Made by a program: the position numbers and the translations under genes. A DNA stretch of 64,000 nt, taken from contig NZ_AP023057.1 of NCBI RefSeq assembly GCF_016629565.1, positions 682,001 to 746,000 on the forward strand, given 5' to 3'. The notes under the pieces are model-generated. The model was not told where the DNA came from. It did no database searches and worked only from the letters and a program-made list of their open reading frames with translations. The stretch comes from Nitratiruptor sp. YY08-10. Its GTDB lineage: Bacteria > Campylobacterota > Campylobacteria > Campylobacterales > Nitratiruptoraceae. Shown in pieces: positions 54,654 through 64,000 of the stretch. How positions within the stretch are numbered: the stretch's first letter is position 1; each line of letters begins with the position of its first letter.

Positions 54654-55183
54654 TGGAAGAGTTGATTGCCAAACGGTATGCAAAAGCGTTGATGGAGAGT
54701 TGCAGTAAAAAGGAGCTTCAGGCAATAGAAAATGCTCTTTCGGCAATAGCGGCACTGTTTAGTGACTGGAAGGTCAAAGAGTTTATCATTTCACCTGAAG
54801 TGGAGAAATCGGCAAAAGAGGAGATACTTCTCGTTCCTTTTCAAAATGCAGGGAAAAAGTTTGAAAATTTGATCAAACTGTTAGCTGAAAAAGATCGACT
54901 CGAAATTATTCCTGCCCTTGCCAATGAACTGAAAATCCAAAGAGCGTTGAATGAGAGAAAGTTTGATGGAGTAGTCTATTCAGAATTCAAACTCTCAGAC
55001 AGCGAATTGAAAAAGATTGCTGAGGCACTTTCAAAAAAAGTGGATGGTGAAGTCATTCTTCATCAAGGCAAAGAGCCGTATGACGGGATAAAGGTAGAAG
55101 TCAATACAGTGGGAATCGAAATCGAATTTTCCAAAAGTAAAATTAAAAAACAGCTTATTGAAAATATTTTGAAAGCAATATAG
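54653..55183 (+). CDS. atpH: ATP synthase subunit delta
   Basis: A 176-residue subunit joining the stator b/b' dimer to the top of F1. Begins MEELIAKRYAKALME, the family signature, with the N-terminal six-helix bundle and the C-terminal beta domain (ILHQGKEPYDGIKVEVN). Confidence 0.93.
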   Translation: MEELIAKRYAKALMESCSKKELQAIENALSAIAALFSDWKVKEFIISPEVEKSAKEEILLVPFQNAGKKFENLIKLLAEKDRLEIIPALANELKIQRALNERKFDGVVYSEFKLSDSELKKIAEALSKKVDGEVILHQGKEPYDGIKVEVNTVGIEIEFSKSKIKKQLIENILKAI

Positions 55184-55195
55184 AAAGGAGAAACT

Positions 55196-56713
55196 GTGGC
55201 ACAAAAACTACAAGCAGATGAGATCAGCTCTATCATAAAAGAGAGGATAGAAGATTTCGAACTGAAAATCGATGTAGAGGAAACAGGGAAAGTTATCTCT
55301 TTCGGTGATGGAGTTGCAAAAGTATTCGGCCTAAACAACGTCATGGCCGGAGAGATGCTTGAATTTGAAAATGGCGATAAAGGTATGGCGCTCAACCTGG
55401 AAGAGACAAATGTAGGTGTGGTTGTCCTCGGACGAGGTGAAGGTATTCGTGAAGGAAGCAGTGTAAAACGACTCGGACAGCTTTTGAAAGCTCCGGTTGG
55501 CGAAGCGCTTGTGGGTCGTGTTATCAACGCTATCGGTGAGCCGATTGATGGAAAAGGTCCAATTGAAGCGACCGAATACCGATATGTGGAAGAGAAAGCG
55601 CCTGGTATTATGGCGAGAAAATCTGTTCATGAGCCACTTCAAACCGGTATCAAAGCGATCGATGCTCTAGTTCCAATTGGTCGAGGTCAGCGGGAGCTTA
55701 TCATCGGGGACAGACAAACTGGTAAAACGACAGTAGCTATCGACACGATCATCAATCAAAAAGGTCAGGATGTCGTTTGTATCTATGTTGCAGTGGGACA
55801 AAAGCAGTCTACTGTTGCGCAGGTTGTGAAAAAACTCGAAGAACATGGCGCGATGGATTATACCATCGTAGTAAATGCAGGAGCAAGTGAGCCTGCAGCA
55901 CTTCAATTCTTGGCTCCATATACCGGTGTGACAATCGGGGAATATTTCAGAGATAACGGTAAACACGCACTCATCGTTTATGATGATTTGAGTAAACACG
56001 CGGTTGCATACCGAGAAATGTCATTGATTCTTAGAAGACCTCCTGGACGGGAAGCATATCCTGGGGATGTATTTTATCTGCACTCAAGACTTCTTGAGCG
56101 AGCTGCAAAACTCAACGATAAGCTCGGTGCAGGAAGTTTGACAGCATTGCCTATCATTGAAACGCAGGCTGGAGACGTTTCTGCGTATATTCCAACAAAC
56201 GTAATCTCCATTACAGATGGACAGATCTTTTTGGAATCTGATCTTTTCAACGCTGGTATCAGACCTGCGATCAATGTTGGTATCTCCGTATCACGAGTTG
56301 GTGGTGCAGCACAGATCAAAGCGATGAAACAAGTTGCAGGTACACTTCGACTAGACCTTGCACAGTACCGAGAGCTTGAAGCATTCGCTCAGTTCGCAAG
56401 TGATTTGGACGAGGCGAGTCGTCAGCAGCTAGAACGCGGTATGAGAATGGTAGAGATCCTTAAACAGCCTCCATACTCTCCGCTACCTGTTGAAAAACAG
56501 GTCGTTATCATCTATGCGGGAGCAAATGGATACCTTGATGACATTGAAGTAAGTGCAATCGGAAAATTTGAGTATGAACTCTATAGCTTTATTGAAGCAA
56601 AATATCCTCAGATTTTCGAGCTCATCCGAGAGAGAAAAGCACTCGATGATGAGATTAAGGGGCTACTCAATAAAGCGATTGAAGAGTTCAAGGCAAGCTT
56701 TAGTGCCGAATAA
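55196..56713 (+). CDS. atpA: ATP synthase subunit alpha
   Basis: A 505-residue non-catalytic nucleotide-binding subunit. P-loop [21 protein letters not shown], and the signature [14 protein letters not shown] are intact, including the Arg finger in SVSRVGG. GTG start at 55196 after AAAGGAG. Confidence 0.97.
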   Translation: MAQKLQADEISSIIKERIEDFELKIDVEETGKVISFGDGVAKVFGLNNVMAGEMLEFENGDKGMALNLEETNVGVVVLGRGEGIREGSSVKRLGQLLKAPVGEALVGRVINAIGEPIDGKGPIEATEYRYVEEKAPGIMARKSVHEPLQTGIKAIDALVPIGRGQRELIIGDRQTGKTTVAIDTIINQKGQDVVCIYVAVGQKQSTVAQVVKKLEEHGAMDYTIVVNAGASEPAALQFLAPYTGVTIGEYFRDNGKHALIVYDDLSKHAVAYREMSLILRRPPGREAYPGDVFYLHSRLLERAAKLNDKLGAGSLTALPIIETQAGDVSAYIPTNVISITDGQIFLESDLFNAGIRPAINVGISVSRVGGAAQIKAMKQVAGTLRLDLAQYRELEAFAQFASDLDEASRQQLERGMRMVEILKQPPYSPLPVEKQVVIIYAGANGYLDDIEVSAIGKFEYELYSFIEAKYPQIFELIRERKALDDEIKGLLNKAIEEFKASFSAE

Positions 56714-56722
56714 GGATAAAAA

Positions 56723-57607
56723 ATGGCAAATTTAAAAGATATCAAGCGAAAGATCGGGAGTGTCAAAAATACCCAGAAGACTACCCGAGCTATGAAGCTT
56801 GTTTCCACTGCGAAACTTCGCAGAACGGAAGAGCTTGCAAAAAGAACAAAATATTTTGAAGATGCGATCAACGCAACTTTGCGTCAAATTGCATCTTCAA
56901 TAAAAAAATACAAAGTCGGCGGAATCAAGGGCCGATATTTTGAAGAGCCTGAAGCAGATGGTGTCGTAGATATCATCTTCATTACTGCCGATAAAGGTTT
57001 ATGTGGCGGTTTCAATTACCAAACGATCAAAACTGTGCGATCGCTGCTTGAAGAGTACCAGTCAAAAGGCGCAAAAGTTAGACTTCGAGCGGTTGGCAAA
57101 AAAGGAATCGAGTTTTTTAATTTTCAAGGATATGAACTCAGTGACTCCGTTGTCGGGCTTAGTTCATCACCAAATTATGAAGATGCGAAGAACTATATCT
57201 TGAAATCTGTGGAAGATTTCCTTGAAGGAAAGACGGATAAGGTTATCTTGATCCATAACGGGTACAAAAATATGATTACCCAGGAGATGAAAGCGATTCA
57301 ACTTTTGCCGATCGATATCAGTAAATATACCCAAGAAGTAGATGGATCTATGCTTGAAATGGAACCGGATGAGAGTGAAAAAGTTCTTGAATCGCTTCTT
57401 AATAAATATATAGAATTTAACATGTATTATGCTTTGATCGATTCATTGGCTGCAGAACACAGTGCGCGAATGCAAGCTATGGATGCGGCAACGAACAACG
57501 CAAAAGAGATGGTACGATCACTTACCATTTCATACAATAAAGCACGACAAGAATCTATCACCACTGAACTTATCGAGATTATCAGTGGTATGGAAGCTAT
57601 GAAATAA
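56723..57607 (+). CDS. atpG: ATP synthase subunit gamma
   Basis: A 294-residue central rotor shaft. N-terminal DIKRKIGSVKNTQKTTRAMK and C-terminal MQAMDAATNNAKEMV helices form the coiled coil inside the alpha3beta3 ring; ITADKGLCGGFN is typical. AAGGAT upstream. Confidence 0.96.
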   Translation: MANLKDIKRKIGSVKNTQKTTRAMKLVSTAKLRRTEELAKRTKYFEDAINATLRQIASSIKKYKVGGIKGRYFEEPEADGVVDIIFITADKGLCGGFNYQTIKTVRSLLEEYQSKGAKVRLRAVGKKGIEFFNFQGYELSDSVVGLSSSPNYEDAKNYILKSVEDFLEGKTDKVILIHNGYKNMITQEMKAIQLLPIDISKYTQEVDGSMLEMEPDESEKVLESLLNKYIEFNMYYALIDSLAAEHSARMQAMDAATNNAKEMVRSLTISYNKARQESITTELIEIISGMEAMK

Positions 57608-59032
<1,425 letters not shown>

Positions 59033-59047
59033 CGAAGCAAGGCTTCG
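59033..59047 (+). other. Intercistronic hairpin between atpD and atpC
   Basis: Perfect stem CGAAGC-AAG-GCTTCG directly after the atpD stop, before the AAAGG of atpC. It may tune the relative expression of the single-copy epsilon subunit. Confidence 0.45.
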
Positions 59048-59061
59048 ATAAAAGGATTTGA

Positions 59062-59451
59062 ATGGATACATTGAAGCTTGAAATAGTTACGCCAGAAGGT
59101 CTCATATTTCAAGGAGATGTAAAAAGCGTAACATTTCCTGGGGAAGAGGGTGAGTTTGGGGTTCTCCCAAAACATGCCTCTTTGCTGTCCCTTCTTAAAC
59201 CCGGTGTAATAGAAATAGAGCTTCCAGATGGAAAAAAAGAGTCTATTGTAATCAACTGGGGACATGTCAATGTCTCTGAAAATCAGGCAACTGCTCTTGT
59301 TGAGGGTGCTGTGCCGTTAGAAGGTGCGACTGAAAGTGAAATAGCCAAAAGAATCGAAGAGGCTAAAAAACTTATCGAAAGAGCAAGCGAAAACAAAGCA
59401 GCACTTGCAACTGTGGAAGCTCGAATCGAAAAAGCGGCAAAAATCGTCTAA
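59062..59451 (+). CDS. atpC: ATP synthase subunit epsilon
   Basis: A 129-residue rotor subunit that inhibits ATP hydrolysis. Beta-sandwich N domain (VTPEGLIFQGDVKSVTFPGEEGEFGVLP, in part) and a helical C domain. tolQ starts one base after the stop, so the ATP synthase and Tol operons are fused, as in Campylobacter. Confidence 0.95.
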   Translation: MDTLKLEIVTPEGLIFQGDVKSVTFPGEEGEFGVLPKHASLLSLLKPGVIEIELPDGKKESIVINWGHVNVSENQATALVEGAVPLEGATESEIAKRIEEAKKLIERASENKAALATVEARIEKAAKIV

Positions 59452-59452
59452 C

Positions 59453-60013
59453 ATGGGTTTTGATCTTATTCTGGCCTACCTGCAAAAAAGCAACGCGATA
59501 ACGATAGCAGTCCTTGTACTGCTGTCACTCTACTTTTTATTGGTGAATTGGCTCTTTTTTTATCGCTATCTCTATCTTCTTTTTTGGCAAAACAGAGAGA
59601 AGAACTCTTTGCAAACCATCAGCATGGGCAATAATCGTCCAGCTCCAAACTCATTTTTACAAACATGTTTAGGAAAAAGCAAGATAACGAAGACAATGCA
59701 GGATTTTTGTATACAAAATGGTACGCAAGAGGCAACATCTGGCCTTACTTTTTTGTCTATAGCTGCTTCTACATCTCCTTTTATAGGACTTTTTGGCACT
59801 GTTGTATCGATTTTAGAGACATTTTATGTTCTTGGATCCACAAAAGCCAGCATATCGACGATTTCAGCTTCCATCGGTGAAGCGTTGGTCGCTACTGCAG
59901 CAGGTATTTTTGTGGCCGTTTTTGCATATAGCTATCATCTTATTTTGAAACGAAAAGCCTATGAACTGGTGACAACGCTTTCCATGCAGTTAGATCTTTT
60001 AATGGATCGATAA
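59453..60013 (+). CDS. tolQ: TolQ/ExbB proton channel protein
   Basis: A 186-residue inner membrane protein with three helices (about residues 20-40, 100-125 and 145-170). The conserved segment TSPFIGLFGTVVSILETF and the later A.AAGIFVAVFAY form the channel. With TolR it uses proton-motive force to drive TolA. Membership of tolA-tolB-pal downstream supports TolQ over ExbB. Confidence 0.92.
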   Translation: MGFDLILAYLQKSNAITIAVLVLLSLYFLLVNWLFFYRYLYLLFWQNREKNSLQTISMGNNRPAPNSFLQTCLGKSKITKTMQDFCIQNGTQEATSGLTFLSIAASTSPFIGLFGTVVSILETFYVLGSTKASISTISASIGEALVATAAGIFVAVFAYSYHLILKRKAYELVTTLSMQLDLLMDR

Positions 60014-60402
60014 TGTTTGATTGGGATGAAAAACCGGAACTCAATATCACTCCGCTTGTCGATGTGATGCTGGTGCTGTTGGCCATTTTGATGGTAGCAG
60101 CGCCTGCTATCGTATATCAAGAAGATATCAATCTTCCCCAGGGTTCAAAGACAAAAAGCTATCAAAAAGTAAAAAGCATTCAGATAAAGATCACGAAAGA
60201 CAAAACAATCACTGTTGGAAAAGAGCGATTGAATTATAAAAATTTTGCAGATAGCTTCATCATGCTTGCGAACAGATTCGATAGGAAAACTCCTGTATAC
60301 ATAGCAGCGGACAAATCATTACGCTATGGCGATATCATGTATGTGCTCAAAGTTGTAAAAGAAGCCGGATTTTCAAAGGTGTCGCTAATAACAAATGGAT
60401 AG
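60013..60402 (+). CDS. tolR: TolR/ExbD protein
   Basis: A 129-residue single-span protein. LNITPLVDVMLVLLAILM contains the essential membrane Asp of the proton path. Periplasmic domain with VYIAADKSLRYGD. Overlaps tolQ by one base and tolA by 8. Confidence 0.93.
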   Translation: MFDWDEKPELNITPLVDVMLVLLAILMVAAPAIVYQEDINLPQGSKTKSYQKVKSIQIKITKDKTITVGKERLNYKNFADSFIMLANRFDRKTPVYIAADKSLRYGDIMYVLKVVKEAGFSKVSLITNG

Positions 60403-61096
60403 ATTTACACTAGGTATCTTTTCTTTAACTCTCTCTATCGCTCTGTATCTTCTCATTGTATTGGGTGTATTGCATTTTTTTACACAAGAAAATCCAACAA
60501 AAATTGCCATAAAAGCGCAAAGTATCGACATTATGATAAGTGAACCAAAAAAAGAGATGAAAAAAGTCGTAACAAAAAAGAGAGTGGAAAAAAAGAGTAC
60601 GCCGAAAAAACACAAAAAGAGTGGTTCGAAGTCTCCTAAAAAAAGAGCAAATATCAAAAATCTTTTTGCTTCGCTTGATACAAAGTCATTGCACGCCGAA
60701 ACACCAAAACGAAAATCGACCGAGGTGAGCAGGTTTAAAGGCAAAGGGGGAAAAAAAGCGCAAAAACTTCTGGAAAAGTTGCAACTCAAAGAGTTTCAGC
60801 CTGCCCAAGAAAAATCTATAAAATCAGTTGAAGGCAAACAAGATCCTTACCTTGAAAAGGTCTATAAGATTCTTTATACCTACTGGATACCGTCCAAAGA
60901 GAGTGCGGGAGCACAGGCAAAAGTGAAAATTATCATCGATACGCAAGGTAATTTTGATTATAAAGTTCTGCAATATTCTAACAATGAAACCTTTAATGAA
61001 GAGCTTGATGAGTATCTTCAGGCTATGAAATCAGAACATTTTCCAAAGCCAGATCAGAAAAGAGAGCTGACAGTACTTTTTGTTGCCAAAGATTGA
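60395..61096 (+). CDS. tolA: TolA-like envelope-spanning protein
   Basis: A 233-residue protein with an N-terminal anchor (about residues 8-28), a Lys-rich spacer (about 50-120) and a C-terminal TonB/TolA domain (YLEKVYKILYTYWIP, VKIIIDTQGNFDYKVL). It links TolQR to TolB/Pal. The call follows from context; the domain alone would also fit TonB. Confidence 0.85.
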   Translation: MDRFTLGIFSLTLSIALYLLIVLGVLHFFTQENPTKIAIKAQSIDIMISEPKKEMKKVVTKKRVEKKSTPKKHKKSGSKSPKKRANIKNLFASLDTKSLHAETPKRKSTEVSRFKGKGGKKAQKLLEKLQLKEFQPAQEKSIKSVEGKQDPYLEKVYKILYTYWIPSKESAGAQAKVKIIIDTQGNFDYKVLQYSNNETFNEELDEYLQAMKSEHFPKPDQKRELTVLFVAKD

Positions 61097-61108
61097 TGTT
61101 AAAGAAGT

Positions 61109-61119
61109 TATGATAAAAT
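61109..61119 (+). promoter_or_regulatory. Extended -10 promoter of tolB
   Basis: TATGATAAAAT, identical to the atp operon box, 22 bases before the tolB ATG and just after tolA. Confidence 0.5.
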
Positions 61120-61140
61120 CTTTGGAAAAAAGAGGGCTGT

Positions 61141-62364
61141 ATGGCAAGACTTATCTTCTTTATACTTCTAACCTTAACATTATACGCACAGGATATGACG
61201 CTTGAAATCGTCAAAGATGTAGGAAACCGGCCAAAAATTATCGTTGAAGACCACTCTTCAAATATCAATTATATGCTCAGAAAGAAATTTTTAAAGTTGA
61301 TCAATGCCGACTTGGAGGTGACCTCTCATTTTGATGTTCTTAAAGATGAGAGTGGTGTCCACAATGAAGGATATCTTTTAAAATATGAATTGATGTACGA
61401 TGATTACGGTCATTTGGGTGTACAGATCCTTTTTGCAGATCTTGCACAAAAGGTTATTTTGCTCAAAAAACGGTACAAAATTTCTGATAATGACCGATAT
61501 CCTTTCTTGGCTCACAGAATCGTATATGATATCAATGCCAAACTGCATCTGCCGGATGTCTCTTTTTTGAAAAGTTTCGTTGTTTTTTCAAAATATGTCG
61601 GTCCAAGAAGAGCGGATATCGTTATCAGCGATTATACATTGACATATCAAAAGACGGTTGTGCATGGGGGACTCAATATTTTTCCAAAATGGGCAGACAG
61701 AACACAAAGAGCGTTTTATTATACCTCTATGCAAAAGGTTCCGACTCTGTATAAAGTAGATATATATAAAGGAACACGAACCAAAATAATTCAGAGCGAA
61801 GGAATGTTGGTATGTTCGGATGTGAGTAGTGATGGAAAAAAACTTTTGCTCACTATGGCACCAAATTATCAGCCCGATATTTACGAGTTGGATCTCAGAA
61901 GTAAAACTCTCAGACGTCTCACTACATATCCGGGCATCGATGTCAACGGCAACTATGTCGAAGATGGCAATCGTATCGTCTTTGTATCCGACAGACTCGG
62001 TAATCCTACCATTTTTGCCAAGAGGATTGGATCCAAAGCGGTAGAGAGAGTGGTGTATCATGGAAAAAACAACAGCGCTTGTACCACGTATAAAGATTAT
62101 GTAGTCTATTCAAGCAGAGAAACGGACAATGCTTTTGGTAGCAATACGTTCAATCTCTATCTCACTTCTACAACGAGCGATTATATACGAAGATTGACAG
62201 CAAATGGTATCAATATCTTTCCGCGTTTTGCCGCAGACGGTGAGACGATTCTATTTATTAAAATGTTCAAACGTCAAAGTGCACTGGGTGTTATCCGGCT
62301 TCAATATAACAAAAGCTATATCTATCCGCTCCATGTTGGAAGGATACAGTCGATAGATTGGTAA
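61141..62364 (+). CDS. tolB: Tol-Pal system beta-propeller protein TolB
   Basis: A 407-residue periplasmic protein. A signal peptide (about 16 residues, ending LYAQ), an N-terminal alpha/beta domain, then beta-propeller repeats such as LVCSDVSSDGKKLLLTMAP, PDIYELDL and RIVFVSDRLGNPTIF. It interacts with Pal at the outer membrane. Confidence 0.93.
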   Translation: MARLIFFILLTLTLYAQDMTLEIVKDVGNRPKIIVEDHSSNINYMLRKKFLKLINADLEVTSHFDVLKDESGVHNEGYLLKYELMYDDYGHLGVQILFADLAQKVILLKKRYKISDNDRYPFLAHRIVYDINAKLHLPDVSFLKSFVVFSKYVGPRRADIVISDYTLTYQKTVVHGGLNIFPKWADRTQRAFYYTSMQKVPTLYKVDIYKGTRTKIIQSEGMLVCSDVSSDGKKLLLTMAPNYQPDIYELDLRSKTLRRLTTYPGIDVNGNYVEDGNRIVFVSDRLGNPTIFAKRIGSKAVERVVYHGKNNSACTTYKDYVVYSSRETDNAFGSNTFNLYLTSTTSDYIRRLTANGINIFPRFAADGETILFIKMFKRQSALGVIRLQYNKSYIYPLHVGRIQSIDW

Positions 62365-62383
62365 CACTTTTTAAGTAAAATAT

Positions 62384-62392
62384 TGATACAAT
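62384..62392 (+). promoter_or_regulatory. Extended -10 promoter of pal
   Basis: TGATACAAT: TG extension plus TACAAT, 28 bases before the pal ATG; AAAAGGA is the ribosome binding site. Confidence 0.45.
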
Positions 62393-62420
62393 ATCAAAAA
62401 TTTGAAAAAAAGGATGGTCA

Positions 62421-62969
62421 ATGAAGGCAAGAGATATACTGACTTCAGCCGTAATTATCGGCTTTTTAATCAGTGGTTGTGCGAAAAAGGTAGAAGTGGA
62501 AGCTCCTCAAACACAAGCTACAGAGCAGCAAGAGGCTACTGAAGTTACGGAAGGTTCAGGCATACAGACAATCGGAAATGATCAAGAGATGATGGAAGAA
62601 GCGAAACTTAGAAAAATGAAGGCTATAGAAGCGCAAAGCAAAAAGATCTACTTCGATTTTGACAAATACAACATTCGTCCGGATCAACAGCCGAGAGTTG
62701 AGTTTGATGCAAAACTGTTCAATTCCGAAGAAGCAAAACCATTCAATATCAAAGTGGAAGGGAACTGTGACGAGTGGGGGACAGATGAGTACAACTACGC
62801 TCTTGGCCTCAAACGAGCCAAAAGTGTACGAGACGCGCTTGCTGCGAGAGGTGTGGCAAAAGATCGCATGACGCTTATCAGTTACGGAGAATCTAATCCA
62901 GTCTGTACAGAACATACCAAAGAGTGCTGGGCAAAAAATAGACGCGTTGAATTTGAACTCATTCCATAA
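62421..62969 (+). CDS. pal: Peptidoglycan-associated lipoprotein Pal
   Basis: A 182-residue outer membrane lipoprotein. Lipobox LISGC (lipidated Cys near residue 20), a Gln/Glu/Thr-rich linker, then an OmpA-like domain: IYFDFDKYNIRP, VEGNCDEWGTDEYNYALGLKRA, and GESNPVCTEHTKECWAKNRRVEF (in part). It binds peptidoglycan. The two extra cysteines in the C-terminal domain are also found in epsilonproteobacterial Pal. Confidence 0.95.
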   Translation: MKARDILTSAVIIGFLISGCAKKVEVEAPQTQATEQQEATEVTEGSGIQTIGNDQEMMEEAKLRKMKAIEAQSKKIYFDFDKYNIRPDQQPRVEFDAKLFNSEEAKPFNIKVEGNCDEWGTDEYNYALGLKRAKSVRDALAARGVAKDRMTLISYGESNPVCTEHTKECWAKNRRVEFELIP

Positions 62970-62978
62970 GGATTTTTT

Positions 62979-63821
62979 GTGCGATATTTGGTGCTCTTTC
63001 TTGCTTCAATACTAATGGCTGCAGAGCCATCGGTATTTGAAGCGGGCAATCTTGATTCTGATCAGCCATACGGATTGACTCAAAGTGAAAAGCATATTCT
63101 GCAGAACAAGAAAGCCATCAAAAAACTGCAGGAGAATCTTTATACAGTCCAATCAAAAGTTGACAGAATCGATGAAAGAGTCAAAGGGTTAGAGAGTATC
63201 GTAGAAGGATTGGATGAGAATATTCGTGAACTCAAAAAGAGATTGAAAGAAAAAAGTGGCAATGATGAAAGGATCGCTCAGCTTCAAAAAGATCTCAATG
63301 CCTCAATGAGTATACAAAAAGAGAATTTCGAGCAGATCAAAAAGATCCTCAAAGAGCTATCGTCCCTCATCGATCAGATCAACTCCACATATGTAACGAA
63401 AGATGAGCTCAAATCGGAACTTTCCAAAATCTATGCATTGATCAAAAAGCAAAATGTTAGTAAAAAAAGTGGAGCGCAACTTTTTAAAGAGGCTTTGCAC
63501 AGTTTTCGAAAAAAAGAGTATGAGAAAGCCAAAGAACTTTTTGGATACGCCATTCAGAAACACTACAAGCCTGCGACAAGTAATTTTTATATAGCTGAGT
63601 CGTGCTATTATCAAAAAAACTATGCTTGCGCTGTGAAACATTATAAAAAGAGTGCCTCTTTGTATCAAAAAGCTTCCTATATGCCGACCCTTTTACTTCA
63701 TACAGCCGTTTCATTGGAAAAACTTGGACGAAAAAAAGAGGCAAAGAAATTTTATAGAAATCTAGTGAGTCTCTATCCAAAAAGCAAAGCCGCGAAAATA
63801 GCGAAAAAAAAGTTAAAATAG
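62979..63821 (+). CDS. cpoB: CpoB/YbgF-like periplasmic coiled-coil TPR protein
   Basis: A 280-residue exported protein starting with GTG after AAGGA, 9 bases after pal. A signal peptide ending LMAA, a coiled coil (about residues 36-150, repeated hydrophobic/Lys/Glu heptads), and C-terminal TPR repeats (AGAQLFKEALHSFRKKEYEKAKELF and two more, in part). It coordinates peptidoglycan synthesis with Tol-Pal in known systems. Confidence 0.9.
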   Translation: MRYLVLFLASILMAAEPSVFEAGNLDSDQPYGLTQSEKHILQNKKAIKKLQENLYTVQSKVDRIDERVKGLESIVEGLDENIRELKKRLKEKSGNDERIAQLQKDLNASMSIQKENFEQIKKILKELSSLIDQINSTYVTKDELKSELSKIYALIKKQNVSKKSGAQLFKEALHSFRKKEYEKAKELFGYAIQKHYKPATSNFYIAESCYYQKNYACAVKHYKKSASLYQKASYMPTLLLHTAVSLEKLGRKKEAKKFYRNLVSLYPKSKAAKIAKKKLK

Positions 63822-63863
63822 AGACAACTAGTGGGTACCATTAAAGTGGTATCAAGTTTATTT

Positions 63864-63872
63864 TGTTACAAT
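63864..63872 (+). promoter_or_regulatory. Extended -10 promoter of slyD-like gene
   Basis: TGTTACAAT, identical to the thiL box, 31 bases before the ATG. A weak hairpin (GGTACCA / TGGTATC, one wobble) just upstream may end the tol operon. Confidence 0.45.
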
Positions 63873-63902
63873 CTACATTGCAATTTCACAAAAGGACAAT
63901 AT

Positions 63903-64000
63903 ATGGCAATCGAAGACAATAAAGTAGTAGGCATCGAATATACGGTAAAAGATGCAAAAACAGGTGAAGTGATTGACAGTAATGTTGGTCATAAACCATT
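63903..64000 (+). CDS. slyD: SlyD-type FKBP peptidyl-prolyl isomerase (partial, runs off the window)
   Basis: Only the first 32 residues are visible: MAIEDNKVVGIEYTVKDAKT and then GEVIDSN. The pattern V.IEY.V.DA.TGEVIDSN is that of the FKBP domain of SlyD. slyD follows the tol-pal cluster in Campylobacter, which supports the call. AAAGGA precedes the ATG. Confidence 0.8.
   Translation, partial: MAIEDNKVVGIEYTVKDAKTGEVIDSNVGHKP

Overview
The window is a contiguous stretch of a Campylobacterota (Epsilonproteobacteria) chromosome. Gene order matches Campylobacter-type backbones in several places: rplU-rpmA-obg-proB-fmt-birA-parA-parB-atpF'FHAGDC-tolQ-tolR-tolA-tolB-pal-cpoB-slyD; pyrD-M16 peptidase-dapA-SDR; apt...dedA-pepA-ychF; thiL-truD. 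The type-E succinate/fumarate reductase and the Ehr-type complex suggest a chemolithoautotrophic vent lineage such as Nitratiruptor or Nautiliales. That genus-level placement is inference.

Layout. 0.3-3.9 kb: sdhA-sdhB-sdhE (minus). 4-7.6 kb: thiL-truD-small protein-diguanylate cyclase (plus). 7.6-13.9 kb: one tightly overlapping minus operon, pyrD to yggS (pyrimidine, lysine/peptidoglycan, fatty acid and phospholipid synthesis, site-2 protease, PLP homeostasis). 13.9-15 kb: trmA. 15-23 kb: a ten-gene minus operon from folD to ychF, including an unlisted 35-residue membrane protein. 23-24.3 kb: a cytochrome c plus a CitE-like lyase. 24.3-31 kb: a six-gene membrane complex resembling hydrogenase 4, whose catalytic subunit has lost all four NiFe-ligand cysteines (Ehr type). 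31-36 kb: tonB, hemL, two small membrane proteins, rpoD.

36.0-46.3 kb is the accessory part: a complete-looking filamentous (inovirus) prophage of about 10.3 kb. It is inserted in the 3' half of an initiator tRNA-fMet gene and bounded by a perfect 49-bp direct repeat. It carries, in order, a transglutaminase-fold cargo gene, a secreted protein, an HTH regulator, a tyrosine integrase, a small protein, a candidate ssDNA-binding protein, a 57-aa major coat protein (pVIII type), two small minor structural proteins, a pIII-like adhesin, a pVI-like protein, a Zot/pI assembly ATPase, its own secretin (pIV type), a GC-rich intergenic region full of hairpins (probable origin/packaging region), a phiX174/P2-type HUH replication initiator with two tyrosines, and a small terminal protein. 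The element is visibly more AT-rich than the flanks except for two GC-rich palindromic islands, one of them lying in frame inside the signal peptide of the pIII-like adhesin.

46.3-64 kb returns to the backbone: tRNA-fMet and tRNA-Gln behind a consensus promoter, ridA, ribosomal proteins L21/L27, obg, proB, a second TruD paralogue, fmt, birA, parAB, the F1Fo ATP synthase F1 and stalk genes, and the Tol-Pal envelope system, ending in a truncated slyD-type FKBP. Host promoters are mostly of one type: an extended -10 (TGN-TAnnAT) without a clear -35.
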